Shown one piece after another: positions 27,518 through 36,371 of a stretch of DNA of 64,000 nucleotides (its first letter is position 1; each line of letters opens with the position of its first letter). Source of the stretch: Flagellimonas aurea (GTDB lineage: Bacteria; Bacteroidota; Bacteroidia; Flavobacteriales; Flavobacteriaceae); contig NZ_JAFLNL010000004.1 of the NCBI RefSeq assembly GCF_017313785.1, positions 62,001 through 126,000 of the forward strand, read 5' to 3'. A program made the position numbers and the translations under genes. Below the pieces are notes generated by a model. The model ran no database searches and was not told the origin of the DNA. It worked only from the letters and a program-made list of their open reading frames with translations.

Positions 27518-27791
27518 TTTGGAGGTATGTTTTGAGTTTGTTTGATCAAAAATAATTTGAATTTTACCAAAATCTATAAACTTAAATTCACTTTTTGTGA
27601 ACTGAAACAGCTTATCCATCAATTCGGTATGCTATTCAACGAAAAAATTACCAGTTGGACGATAAAATAATTAGTTTTACATTAGATTAGTCATAAAATT
27701 CTTACAAGGTCCCAAATCTTGCGAATGACAAACTTAAAAACATATCGGCCTGTCCCAATCAGGCAACTTAACCTACAAATTCCAATCGGCT

Positions 27792-29582
27792 ATGGAGATA
27801 AAACTACCCAAGTTTCCCCAAACTACATTCCCGTACCCATTTGAGCGCTATCTATTTGCGTTCATGGTTCTTATTTTTCTTGGCCTCCCATTGCAGGCAC
27901 AAGAGGAAAACAATCCATATGTGAGTTATGATGTCCCGTTTCAAAACCTGTTGAAATTCAACCGGTTTTTGATCAATCCCACCTTTTCATCCATTCGGGA
28001 GGACAAGTCTTACATTAACTTTTTTCATAGAAGCCAAAGTGCTGATTTCGACAACAACCGCCAAAACTATTTTTTAAGCTATAGTGGCCAGTTGAATGAT
28101 AGAATAGGCCTAGGTTTTAGTCTTTACAATCAGCGAGAAGGGGTGATTTCCAACCTTGGTGTGATGGCCAATTACTCCCATGGTATTCAGTTGGGAGAAG
28201 AGAGCAGCCTAACCTTTGGGGTAAATATTCCTTATTATGTAAGTAGTTACGACCCTAGTAGGGCAATTGCCTTGGAGGAAGATCCTGTTTTGAGCGATGC
28301 GAGCGAAAGTTCCATTATCTCTTTTCAACCAGGGCTTAACCTTAGTTTGGGCAAGTTCGATTTTGGTGTTTTTGCCCAAAATTTGGTGGATTTTAATTTG
28401 AAGTCCGGAGAATCGCTCACCCAGTTCAAAGAAAAAACCTTTTCAGGCCATATACAGTATGTTCACCAGTTGGAATATGGTAAAGGTATTTTTGAGGATG
28501 CACGATTAATGCCGTTGGCAAGAGCCCGTTTTGAAGGTAGTGAAGATCCTGTTTTCGGAGGGGGGATCATTTTTGACCTTCCTAAACTGGGTTGGATACA
28601 AGCCGGATATGATCAATTTTATGGAGCATCCGCAGGGACAGGCTTCAATTTGAACCAACGATTGTCCTTTGGCTATAATTTTGAGAAAAGTTTGGTGAAT
28701 AGTATAGCCAACCTTGGGGTTACCCACGAAATTTCCATTGCATACTCTTTTGTGCCCAATCTTTCCAAAAATACATTTGTATCCAACGATGAAGACGTAG
28801 AGAAAAAGAAGATTGAAAATTCAACTGTGGCGGACGCAGGGGAGGAAACCAAAAAGACCGAACAAAGCAGTAAACTGGATGTTGAAACCACTTTACGCCC
28901 TACCAATAAAGAAGAAAGGGCCTATTGGGAGGAACGAGTTGCAGAATTGCAAGAAAAACAAGAAGATAGCTATGCCGTTATAGACGATTTGCTCTACAAG
29001 GTAGATTCCATGAAGCAGAGCCGTGAGCAAGACATGGAAAAGCGTTTTGAGATGGTGATGCGATTGGTAAAACGGCACAATGGTGACGATATTCCCGATA
29101 TAAAGGAGAAAGCCCAAAAGCTCTACATGGCCGATAGTAAAGATTTGGATTCCTTGTACAATGCCTTTGATGCTTCAACCGCATCAGCTTTGGCAGTAAA
29201 CTCTACGCCCATATCCAAAAAAGTTGAGAAGAAAAGCGAAGGAACTTTTAACGGTGGTGCGTTCAAGCCCATTGAAAAATACATCAATCTTGAAGGTGTG
29301 GGGCAAGGACATTACATTGTGGCAAATGTGTTTAAGAACGAGACGTACCTGAAAAACTTCATGGAAGAATTGAAGAGCAAAGGTCTACAGGCACAATACT
29401 TTAAGAATCCGGATAACGGTCTAAACTATGTCTACTTGGCCAAGTACGAGGAAAACGAATTGGCCTACCAGGCATATCAATCAAAAATGAAAGGCAAGTA
29501 CCAAGACGAAATTTGGATCATGCATGTGGAAAACCCAAGGTACGCCAACTGGGCCGATGCTATTTTTCAGGATATTGAATAA
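27792..29582 (+). CDS. PorP/SprF-like outer-membrane protein with C-terminal SPOR-like region
   Basis: The 596-residue protein has a long signal region ending at LQAQ (about residue 36), a PorP/SprF-type barrel (about 40-330: FNRFLINPTFSS, YSGQLNDRIGLGFSLYNQREG), a charged coiled-coil linker (about 370-430), and a SPOR-like end (VGQGHYIVANVFKNETYLKN...). PorP/SprF proteins help type IX secretion and surface attachment, and SPOR domains bind denuded peptidoglycan. No large adhesin gene lies beside it, unlike most sprF loci. Confidence 0.8.
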   Translation: MEIKLPKFPQTTFPYPFERYLFAFMVLIFLGLPLQAQEENNPYVSYDVPFQNLLKFNRFLINPTFSSIREDKSYINFFHRSQSADFDNNRQNYFLSYSGQLNDRIGLGFSLYNQREGVISNLGVMANYSHGIQLGEESSLTFGVNIPYYVSSYDPSRAIALEEDPVLSDASESSIISFQPGLNLSLGKFDFGVFAQNLVDFNLKSGESLTQFKEKTFSGHIQYVHQLEYGKGIFEDARLMPLARARFEGSEDPVFGGGIIFDLPKLGWIQAGYDQFYGASAGTGFNLNQRLSFGYNFEKSLVNSIANLGVTHEISIAYSFVPNLSKNTFVSNDEDVEKKKIENSTVADAGEETKKTEQSSKLDVETTLRPTNKEERAYWEERVAELQEKQEDSYAVIDDLLYKVDSMKQSREQDMEKRFEMVMRLVKRHNGDDIPDIKEKAQKLYMADSKDLDSLYNAFDASTASALAVNSTPISKKVEKKSEGTFNGGAFKPIEKYINLEGVGQGHYIVANVFKNETYLKNFMEELKSKGLQAQYFKNPDNGLNYVYLAKYEENELAYQAYQSKMKGKYQDEIWIMHVENPRYANWADAIFQDIE

Positions 29583-30197
29583 TCAATCAAGACTTTTGTC
29601 CCTCATAAAATCTGCAATGCCCTGGCTCCCTGAGTCGGGGCGTTCTTTTAGTTCAGATATTATTTTTTGATGATCATCGGAACGGGTCTGTGATAATTTA
29701 TACGTTGCCTGTATATCCGAAACTCTTATCTGAAACCCTACCACACCCTTTACCTGACGTAGCGTTTTTGAAGACATATTTTTGAGTGAAATCGGGTTTT
29801 TGGAATCTTTCTCATATTTATCTACCAATCGGTGCATGGCTGCCATGGTCTCTTCTTCCGTAAGAATGCTCAACTTCCCGTAAACGTGAACGGCTATGTA
29901 GTTCCAAGTAGGCACTTCTTCCTCCTTGTACCACGATGATGATACATACGCATGCGGGCCGTTAAAGATGCAAAGTACTTCGGACTCATCCTTAAAATGT
30001 TTCCATTGTGGGTTGGCTTTGGCTATGTGTCCCACCAAAATATCGTTTCCTTGCCCGTCGGTTTCCAGTTCCAAGGGAATGTGCGTCCCCCATGGTTTAT
30101 TGTCCACGATATTGATCAAAATACCAAAACTGTTTTGCTTCAAAAAAGCTTTGATCTCTTCAATATCATTATTGCTATAATGGGGAGGGGTGTACAT
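29583..30197 (-). CDS. PaiB-like FMN-binding protein
   Basis: The 204-residue protein belongs to the FMN-binding split-barrel PaiB family. Motifs are MYTPPHY at the start, PWGTHIPLEL, GHIAKANPQWKHF, GPHAYVSSSWY and VPTWNYIAVHVYG. In Bacillus PaiB was described as a negative regulator of protease and sporulation genes, but a flavin enzyme role is equally possible. It is divergent from the LytTR-controlled operon, with the site at 30254-30283 in between. Confidence 0.9.
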   Translation of the reverse strand: MYTPPHYSNNDIEEIKAFLKQNSFGILINIVDNKPWGTHIPLELETDGQGNDILVGHIAKANPQWKHFKDESEVLCIFNGPHAYVSSSWYKEEEVPTWNYIAVHVYGKLSILTEEETMAAMHRLVDKYEKDSKNPISLKNMSSKTLRQVKGVVGFQIRVSDIQATYKLSQTRSDDHQKIISELKERPDSGSQGIADFMRDKSLD

Positions 30198-30253
30198 AGA
30201 CGCGCTTCAATTTTAAACCGAACGCTAAAATATAAATTAAGTTGCGATGGACT

Positions 30254-30324
30254 ACGGTTCATCCCCGAATGTTCACAGTTGGGTAAACCTTCTTTTAAAA
30301 AAAGCAGTCTTGTGGTCATCTTTG
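30254..30324 (+). promoter_or_regulatory. LytTR-type tandem site and promoter of the kinase operon
   Basis: ACGGTTCAT (30254-30262), 12 bases, ACAGTTGGG (30275-30283), 37 bases, then TTTG (30321-30324), 27 bases before the ATG at 30352. The downstream half-site is a perfect consensus match and the upstream one differs at one position. The geometry equals that of the sites at 24202 and 32463. The -7 box (CATCTTTG) is imperfect, as expected for an activator-dependent promoter. Confidence 0.7.
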
Positions 30325-30351
30325 TGGCATCAATAATCAAAAACAACAGTC

Positions 30352-30975
30352 ATGAAAAAACTTATTTTAGCTATTGTACTCATTGGGTCAACATTGGTAA
30401 ATGCGCAGGATCGCTATTCCAGTGGAATGGAAAAGGCCTTTGAATTATGGCAGAACCAGAAAACAACAGAGGCATCTAACCTTTTCGAGCGAATTGCCAC
30501 TGCTGAACCGGATAAATGGTTGCCCTATTATTACGTATCGCAGATCAATACCGTAATATCTTTTGGGGAGAAGGATGAGGAAAAATTGAGCAAGCAATTG
30601 GAAAAAGCCAAAGAGTTTTTGGATGTGGCAAAGGCCATTTCTCCGGACAACCCAGAAATCCTGATTCAGGAAGCCCTTATCAATACAGCATGGATTGCTT
30701 TTGATGGTGTTACTTACGGGATGACGCTTTCCCCAAAAAATGTGCAATTGTACCAAAAAGCTCTTGAAATAGCTCCGGATAACCCAAGGGTGATACTTTC
30801 CAAAGCGGAATGGGACATGGGGTCGGCCCGCTATTTTGGTAAGGATGTTACCCCATATTGCAAAGATGTGGAAAGGGCCTTGGATCTTTTTGCTACCTTT
30901 AAATCCGAAACTCCGTTCTACCCGACCTGGGGAAAAGAAAGGGCGGAAGAGGTGTTGAAAAGCTGTGGTAAATAG
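30352..30975 (+). CDS. Secreted TPR-like protein, first gene of the kinase operon
   Basis: The 207-residue protein has a signal peptide (ends at VNAQ) and repeated helical pairs of the TPR type (ASNLFERIATAEPDKWLPYYY, YQKALEIAPDNPRVILSKAE). No catalytic motif is visible. It is located six bases before the histidine kinase start and shares its LytTR-type promoter, so it may be a periplasmic accessory or sensor partner of the kinase. That role is inference. Confidence 0.75.
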   Translation: MKKLILAIVLIGSTLVNAQDRYSSGMEKAFELWQNQKTTEASNLFERIATAEPDKWLPYYYVSQINTVISFGEKDEEKLSKQLEKAKEFLDVAKAISPDNPEILIQEALINTAWIAFDGVTYGMTLSPKNVQLYQKALEIAPDNPRVILSKAEWDMGSARYFGKDVTPYCKDVERALDLFATFKSETPFYPTWGKERAEEVLKSCGK

Positions 30976-30981
30976 AAATAA

Positions 30982-32310
30982 ATGAAACTCTTTATAAAAG
31001 AACTTATAAAAGCATTTTTAGTGGGGATAGCTATTTTTATAGTTTTCCTCATTATTTTCTTTATCAAGGGATGGGACCTTACCTATCAGCAGTTATGGGA
31101 GGAGTTTTGGGAAAGTATGATCTTTTCCGTCATCATTTACATGTTCAATGCCGCATCTTTTATCTTTTTGATGCGCAAATACGATAAGGAACTCTTTACA
31201 AAAAAGTATGTTGGTTATGGTATTCTAGGGAATATTATAGCTTCCATACTTGGAATTATTGTTTCCAGATTTGTATTAATGGTTCTGGTATATCAAAAAT
31301 CCATAAGCCAGTTCTTTGCGGAGGAACGCTCTGAATTCTATGTAAGCTCCTTTATCATTTCCATGGCGGTGGCATTGATGTTCTATGCAGCCTACTACTA
31401 CAAATACTACAAGGAAAAGCAGGTAAAGGAGCAAAAAATTATTGCCGGGTCGGCCTCGGCACGTTTCGATGCGCTGAAAAACCAATTGGATCCCCATTTT
31501 TTGTTCAACAGCCTTAATGTATTGACCAGTTTGATAGATGAGGACCCACACCAGGCACAAAACTTCACCACATCGCTTTCCAAAGTATATCGATATGTGT
31601 TGGAACAGAAAAACAAGGATCTTGTTACGGTTGATGAGGAGTTGAAGTTTGCTCGAACCTACGTTAGACTACTTAAAATGCGCTTTGAGGACAGTATTAT
31701 TTTCGATATTCCGGATACTTGCTCCCAGCCTGAAGCTAAAATAGTGCCCCTGTCATTACAGCTTTTGTTAGAAAATGCAGTCAAGCATAATGTGGTCACT
31801 TCTTCCCGGCCATTGCATATCAAAGTATTTGAACAAAATGGCATGTTGGCGGTAAGCAACAACCTCCAAGAAAAGCAGGTGGTGAAAAAAAGCAGTGGGG
31901 TAGGACTCCAAAACATAAAACAACGCTACAATATCCTTACGGACCGTGAAGTGATCATTGAGAAAACAAAAAGTGATTTCATGGTTTTTATACCCATGCT
32001 CACCCAAAAATATACGGTTCTGGAGACACAGGAGAGCTATATTGAAGAGAAACGCTATGCCAATGCTAAGGAACGGGTCAAGAATATTAAAGACTTCTAT
32101 GGCAATCTTATGGCCTATTGTATTGTGATTCCTTTTTTATGGTGGCTCAACTTTCGCACTACGGATTTTCTATGGGCTTTCTTCCCTACATTGGGTTGGG
32201 GATTTGGACTTACAGCCCACGGTATGGCAGCTTTCGGCTATAATCCGTTATGGGGAAAACGTTGGGAGGAGCGCAAGATCAAAGAGTTGATGGAGAAGGA
32301 CGATTTCTAG
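30982..32310 (+). CDS. LytS-type membrane histidine kinase with C-terminal 2TM domain
   Basis: The 442-residue protein has four N-terminal membrane helices (about 10-28, 46-64, 78-103, 120-138), a His_kinase (PF06580) domain with the phospho-acceptor His172 in LDPHFLFNSLNVL, and an ATPase part with LLENAVKHN and SGVGLQNIKQRY. Residues 358-442 are an extra 2TM domain (two helices, then NPLWGKRWEERKIKELM). This domain is closest to the small protein encoded next, which suggests duplication or hetero-association. Partner: the LytTR regulator at 34182. Confidence 0.93.
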   Translation: MKLFIKELIKAFLVGIAIFIVFLIIFFIKGWDLTYQQLWEEFWESMIFSVIIYMFNAASFIFLMRKYDKELFTKKYVGYGILGNIIASILGIIVSRFVLMVLVYQKSISQFFAEERSEFYVSSFIISMAVALMFYAAYYYKYYKEKQVKEQKIIAGSASARFDALKNQLDPHFLFNSLNVLTSLIDEDPHQAQNFTTSLSKVYRYVLEQKNKDLVTVDEELKFARTYVRLLKMRFEDSIIFDIPDTCSQPEAKIVPLSLQLLLENAVKHNVVTSSRPLHIKVFEQNGMLAVSNNLQEKQVVKKSSGVGLQNIKQRYNILTDREVIIEKTKSDFMVFIPMLTQKYTVLETQESYIEEKRYANAKERVKNIKDFYGNLMAYCIVIPFLWWLNFRTTDFLWAFFPTLGWGFGLTAHGMAAFGYNPLWGKRWEERKIKELMEKDDF

Positions 32311-32416
32311 GAAATCAGTTCAGTTTTCTGATTGCAGAAGTCAGCAGTCAGTTTTCGGTTGTTTAGATAAGATGAACTCAGCATAAGGGTTGTAATCACG
32401 AAAATTTCACGAACTT

Positions 32417-32451
<35 letters not shown>

Positions 32452-32462
32452 CCTCTCTATCT

Positions 32463-32533
32463 ACAACTCATCCCATTAAAATTACAGTTCGGGAATTCAC
32501 TTTTCTTTTTGCAGATAGGTATCCTGATATTTG
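32463..32533 (+). promoter_or_regulatory. LytTR-type tandem site and promoter of the 2TM/regulator operon
   Basis: ACAACTCAT (32463-32471), 12 bases, ACAGTTCGG (32484-32492), 37 bases, then TTTG (32530-32533). The second half-site is a perfect LytTR consensus match; the first matches seven of nine positions. Spacings equal those at 24202 and 30254. The -7 box reads GATATTTG, 31 bases before the ATG at 32565. Confidence 0.65.
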
Positions 32534-32564
32534 ACCTGTAATCAATAATTAAAACCGAACAGTC

Positions 32565-32843
32565 ATGAAAAATGTAAACGAACACCGATACACCAGAGCA
32601 AAAGAGAGAGTGGAGAGCCTAAAATCTTTTTACCATAGCTTAATTGCCTATTGCGTGGTGATTCCACTTTTGATCTACATCAATTATAGGACCACCGATA
32701 TTCCTTGGGCCATTTTTCCCGCCGTTGGATGGGGACTTGGTTTGGTCAGCCTTTGGATGACCGCTTATGGATACAATCCCATTTTCGGAAAGGATTGGGA
32801 AGAGCGTAAGATTCGGGAGTTTATGAACGATAAAGAATTTTAA
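32565..32843 (+). CDS. 2TM-domain protein 1 of 5
   Basis: The 92-residue protein is essentially a single 2TM domain (PF13239): an N-terminal helix RAKERVESLKSFYHSLIAY, two membrane helices, and the cytoplasmic NPIFGKDWEERKIREFM. It is the copy most similar to the C-terminal domain of the kinase (for example YCVVIP / YCIVIP, FRTTD / YRTTD, YGYNP / FGYNP). Function unknown. It is the first gene after a LytTR-type promoter. Confidence 0.9.
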   Translation: MKNVNEHRYTRAKERVESLKSFYHSLIAYCVVIPLLIYINYRTTDIPWAIFPAVGWGLGLVSLWMTAYGYNPIFGKDWEERKIREFMNDKEF

Positions 32844-32887
32844 GAATGAGTATTTTTAGCTATAACATCACATCAAATAACAATACC

Positions 32888-33190
32888 ATGGAAACTATAG
32901 ATAAAGAAAACAAATATGTAAGGGCACGTGAGCGTGTTCAGGAACTCAAAAAGTTTTATGGGAACCTCACTTCATATGTGTTTGTAATAGCCGGATTGGC
33001 AGTTCTAAATTACTACACTACGGGCTTTGGCTATATGTGGTTCTTGTGGGCCGCCTTTGGTTGGGGAATCGGGATTGTTTTTCATGCCATTAAAACATTT
33101 GACCTTAATCCCTTTTTTGGAAAACAATGGGAAAAACGCAAGCTAGAGGAGTTTATGCGCGATGATGAACAAAACAATAAATGGAAATAA
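32888..33190 (+). CDS. 2TM-domain protein 2 of 5
   Basis: The 100-residue protein keeps all family marks: RARERVQELKKFYGNLTSY, FGWGIGIVFHAIKTF between the helices and NPFFGKQWEKRKLEEFM. The ATG at 32888 aligns with the other copies; an earlier ATG at 32846 would add 14 unrelated residues. It overlaps nothing and ends two bases before the next copy. Confidence 0.88.
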   Translation: METIDKENKYVRARERVQELKKFYGNLTSYVFVIAGLAVLNYYTTGFGYMWFLWAAFGWGIGIVFHAIKTFDLNPFFGKQWEKRKLEEFMRDDEQNNKWK

Positions 33191-33192
33191 CC

Positions 33193-33498
33193 ATGGAAAA
33201 TAGTAACAAAGAAAAATACAATAGGGCCAAAAAAAGAGTGGATGAACTCAAAGGCTTTTATATCCATTTGGCCATTTATGTGGTGATAAATGCCTTTATT
33301 TTGGTGAACCTGTACCTAAGAAACGATGACTTTTGGAGATGGGAGCATTTCTTTACTTTGATTGCCTGGGGAGTAGGAGTTCTATTCCACGCGTCAAAAA
33401 CCTTTGGGGTCAACCCATTGTTGGGTAAAGACTGGGAAGAACGCCAAATCCAAAAGTACATGGACGAGGACAAAGAAGAAATGAACAAGTATAAATAA
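33193..33498 (+). CDS. 2TM-domain protein 3 of 5
   Basis: The 101-residue protein has RAKKRVDELKGFYIHLAIY, AWGVGVLFHASKTFGVNP and GKDWEERQIQKYM, so it is a full 2TM domain. The ATG at 33193 leaves a 2-base gap to copy 2; an in-frame ATG at 33181 overlaps it. The C-terminal tail (MNKYK) is shared with copy 4. Confidence 0.88.
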   Translation: MENSNKEKYNRAKKRVDELKGFYIHLAIYVVINAFILVNLYLRNDDFWRWEHFFTLIAWGVGVLFHASKTFGVNPLLGKDWEERQIQKYMDEDKEEMNKYK

Positions 33499-33499
33499 G

Positions 33500-33835
33500 A
33501 TGATGGTCAACAAAGATACAGCGAGAGAGAACGCTAAAAAACGCGTCAAGGAGCTCAAAGGATACTATAGGCACATTTTCATTTTTATTGTCGTTAATGG
33601 CTTCTTATACCTTCTTAAGACCGGAGTATTAAATTCGTTGTTGCCGGAAACATTTCCAAAGGAGTCCTATTACTATGATTGGATCAATGCAAACATCTTG
33701 ATTTGGGCCGTGCTCTTGGTCGTACATACCTTGATTCTGCAAAGGCATAAATTTACGTTCTTTAAAAGATGGGAAGAACGGCAGATTCAAAAATACATCG
33801 AAGAGGATAGGAACAAGGTGGATAAATATAAATAG
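33500..33835 (+). CDS. 2TM-domain protein 4 of 5, divergent
   Basis: The 111-residue protein starts like the others (AKKRVKELKGYYRHIFIFIV) and ends with FKRWEERQIQKYIEEDRNKV, but the loop between the helices is longer and the conserved WG..HA..NP..GK segment is lost. It starts one base after copy 3, so translation is probably coupled. Confidence 0.82.
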   Translation: MMVNKDTARENAKKRVKELKGYYRHIFIFIVVNGFLYLLKTGVLNSLLPETFPKESYYYDWINANILIWAVLLVVHTLILQRHKFTFFKRWEERQIQKYIEEDRNKVDKYK

Positions 33836-33839
33836 CATC

Positions 33840-34118
33840 ATGGACAGAAATTCCGTTTTTGAAAAGGCCCAGCGAAAGGTGAATGCCATAAAAAGGTTTT
33901 ACTATCATTTGGTGTTTTTTATTTTAGTAAGTTCTGTCCTCTTGGCCTTAAAAGGAAGTATCGTTGATCGGTTCATGGAAACCAGTGGCAACTCTAATGA
34001 AGCTTTTTTGAAATGGATAGATTGGAATATTTTGGCGATACCCATAATTTGGGGAGCTGTGATCGCTGTCCAAGGAAGGTATGTTTACAGACTTCATTTT
34101 GATGATAAAAAAGTATAG
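33840..34118 (+). CDS. 2TM-domain protein 5 of 5, degenerate
   Basis: The 92-residue protein keeps the N-terminal helix pattern (KAQRKVNAIKRFYYHLVFFI) and two hydrophobic segments but ends soon after the second one, lacking the WEER motif entirely. It may be a decayed copy or a form specialised by loss of the cytoplasmic tail. It lies four bases after copy 4 and 63 bases before the response regulator. Confidence 0.72.
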   Translation: MDRNSVFEKAQRKVNAIKRFYYHLVFFILVSSVLLALKGSIVDRFMETSGNSNEAFLKWIDWNILAIPIIWGAVIAVQGRYVYRLHFDDKKV

Positions 34119-34181
34119 TGAAGAAGAAGTAACAATAAAAATCACAACAAGACCTAAACCTAAACCACAAACCAAACCTAT

Positions 34182-34937
34182 ATGAATGTCCTGATTATTG
34201 AAGACGAAAAACCAGCAGCAAGAAGATTGTCCAGACTGCTCTCCGAATTGGAAATGGAGGTCTCCACCATGTTGCATTCCGTTGAAGAATCCATAGCATG
34301 GTTTCAGAAAAATCCGCATCCCGATTTAATCTTTCTGGACATCCAATTATCCGATGGACTTTCCTTTGAAATTTTTGATGAAGTCGAGGTGAAAAGTGCT
34401 ATCATTTTTACCACCGCTTATGATGAATATGCACTCCAAGCATTCAAGTTAAATAGCATTGATTATTTGTTAAAACCCATAGACGAAGAAGAGCTGGAAA
34501 GTGCCGTAAAAAAGTACCGGAATTTTAAGCCGGAAAACCAAAAAATACCAATCGATTTTAACGACATAAAGAAGCTTTTGGTGAACCCTTTGGAACGTGA
34601 ATTCAAGAAGCGGTTTACAGCTAGGGTAGGACAGCATTTAAAAATTATAAATGCCGATGAGGTAGAGTGTTTTTATAGTGAGAACAAAGGTACTTATGCC
34701 GCTACTTCGGATGGAAGAAATTATTTATTGGACACTACCCTGGAACAGTTGGAGGAGGAGTTGGAGCCACAGACATTTTTTAGGGTCAGCCGAAAATTTT
34801 ATGTGAACATAAACCATATAGGAGACATCATTTCGTATACAAATTCAAGGCTTCAAATCAAGTTAAAACGGTTTGATGAGGCTGAAGTGATAGTAAGTAG
34901 GGAACGAGTAAGAGACTTTAAGTTATGGTTGGAATAA
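34182..34937 (+). CDS. LytTR family response regulator
   Basis: The 251-residue regulator has a receiver domain with phospho-acceptor Asp53 (LIFLDIQLSDG), acidic pocket IIEDE at the start, and KP at LLKPID. The C-terminal LytTR DNA-binding domain spans about 145-250 (RFTARVGQHLKIINADEV, FFRVSRKFYVNINHI). It is the expected partner of the LytS-type kinase at 30982. Three sites with LytTR-type half-sites in the window are its probable targets. Confidence 0.95.
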   Translation: MNVLIIEDEKPAARRLSRLLSELEMEVSTMLHSVEESIAWFQKNPHPDLIFLDIQLSDGLSFEIFDEVEVKSAIIFTTAYDEYALQAFKLNSIDYLLKPIDEEELESAVKKYRNFKPENQKIPIDFNDIKKLLVNPLEREFKKRFTARVGQHLKIINADEVECFYSENKGTYAATSDGRNYLLDTTLEQLEEELEPQTFFRVSRKFYVNINHIGDIISYTNSRLQIKLKRFDEAEVIVSRERVRDFKLWLE

Positions 34938-35007
34938 ATTAATTTAAAAAACTGATTTTCATAATTTTGAAAATTTATAAAACTAACAATAGGTTTTTCT
35001 TATAGTG

Positions 35008-35027
35008 GGTTTTTTGAGTAAAAAACC
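35008..35027. terminator. Terminator between the LytTR regulator and LETM1-related genes
   Basis: GGTTTTTT, loop GAGT, AAAAAACC is a perfect 8-bp hairpin between convergent genes. Confidence 0.75.
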
Positions 35028-36217
35028 TACTTTTCTTCAACTCGATTGTCATCAAAAGCGGAAGGAAGAAGCTTAGGTATCAATTTAATAAAAATAGGCA
35101 AAAGAATCGCTCCTCCGGGTAGCATAAAAATTGCCAAGGAAGGAATACTTTTAAAAATATCCATCAGTTGGTTTTGAACTTTTTTCTTCTCTTCGTCACT
35201 CAAATCCTTCACGGTCGACTTGGATAAAAGTGCGACCAATTCCCTACTTTCGGTCAGTTCTTTTTTTAATCTTTTGCTGTTTCGTAGAATTAATTTGCCC
35301 ACGTTTTTTGACATTCCATCATAGAATTGGACGGCCAAATTTTTGTTGCTCAAATAGGCAATTTTATCCTTGTTTTTCTCGAAGAAATTCATCACAAAAT
35401 CGAGCTCAGATTCTACTTCTTTTTTGGACTTTCCAAGGTCCTTTCCAAGACCAAAAATATAGTCCGTTTCAGAGTAGTCCAACGTCTTATCTTCCCATAT
35501 GGTCAAGCATGCCATATCCAGAAAATAATCTTTCTCATTTTTGGTGAAATTCCGGTTCAATAAATCCGAATATTCGCCTTCAAATTTTGTATTATCAAGA
35601 TCAACATAGGTGAGGGAAGACCCCAACAATTGAATCAATTTGGCATCCGATTCATGGGTCTCTTTGGAGTTAAGGGCATGGTACACAATATTAATGGTAA
35701 CATACTCCAAAAGTTGTGCATGGCTCATCATGTCTTTATCGCTTCGGAGATAAATTATGAAGATGAGAATGTCTACATAAAGTAATGAATTGGTCAAACT
35801 ATTTCCGAGTGCCCTACTAAAAGTGTTGTCGCTTAAATAGATTCGGGAATCAATCAATTTTTCCAGTTGGGAAATTGTTTTCGAGCCGCTCAATATCTTG
35901 CTCAAAAACGAAATCCTGCTCACATTCAAGGATTGATAATATTCGAATATTTTGTTGACGAAGGCCTCGAAATCGGTCTTTCCAACCTCAAAAGTATAGG
36001 TGTAGTATAAAGCGGTCAGTAGATTGATCTTGGCAATCTCGTCCTCGCTCAAGGTGTGTTCCACTTCTATAAACGATGGGATGCTTAAGTGGACACCGTA
36101 TATGAAACCATTTGTTTTGAGTTCTCTGTACAAACTGTCGAAGTCTTCAAAACGGGAAGACTCTTGAGCTACTAGGTGACCAAACTTGTTGATCCAGCCA
36201 GAGGCGGAAGGGTTCAT
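35027..36217 (-). CDS. LETM1-related biofilm-associated protein
   Basis: The 396-residue protein is mostly helical. Its C-terminal part (LSDEEKKKVQNQLMDIFKS, then LPGGAILLPIFIKLIPKLLP) resembles the LETM1 ribosome-binding/membrane domain of mitochondria. Flavobacterial homologues are named LETM1-related biofilm-associated proteins. There is no signal peptide. It converges on the LytTR operon and is monocistronic. The biofilm role is by family name only. Confidence 0.8.
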   Translation of the reverse strand: MNPSASGWINKFGHLVAQESSRFEDFDSLYRELKTNGFIYGVHLSIPSFIEVEHTLSEDEIAKINLLTALYYTYTFEVGKTDFEAFVNKIFEYYQSLNVSRISFLSKILSGSKTISQLEKLIDSRIYLSDNTFSRALGNSLTNSLLYVDILIFIIYLRSDKDMMSHAQLLEYVTINIVYHALNSKETHESDAKLIQLLGSSLTYVDLDNTKFEGEYSDLLNRNFTKNEKDYFLDMACLTIWEDKTLDYSETDYIFGLGKDLGKSKKEVESELDFVMNFFEKNKDKIAYLSNKNLAVQFYDGMSKNVGKLILRNSKRLKKELTESRELVALLSKSTVKDLSDEEKKKVQNQLMDIFKSIPSLAIFMLPGGAILLPIFIKLIPKLLPSAFDDNRVEEK

Positions 36218-36320
36218 GGATACATTTTAACGCATCAAAGTAAAACAATTTCTCTGACTTTGTTTTGGTGCAGGCCAATGACTTCGATGAAATTTTAACA
36301 TTTCAAAACCAAACCGCGTA

Positions 36321-36336
36321 CTACGCAGTTCCGTAG
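36321..36336. promoter_or_regulatory. Short inverted repeat upstream of the TPR lipoprotein
   Basis: CTACG, six bases, CGTAG lies 36 bases before the ATG at 36372, with further near-symmetry outside (GTA and GTA). It could be an operator. Confidence 0.3.
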
Positions 36337-36371
36337 GTAGGGTAGATACAAGCCCTAAAACAACAAATAAA

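Noticed and set aside
27650-27662. CCAGTTGGA before the PorP-like gene
   Set aside because: Two consensus positions fail and the downstream TTTG is absent.
33840-34118. Copy 5 of the 2TM array as a pseudogene
   Set aside because: The frame is intact and tightly spaced with its neighbours, so it is kept as a coding gene despite loss of the tail.
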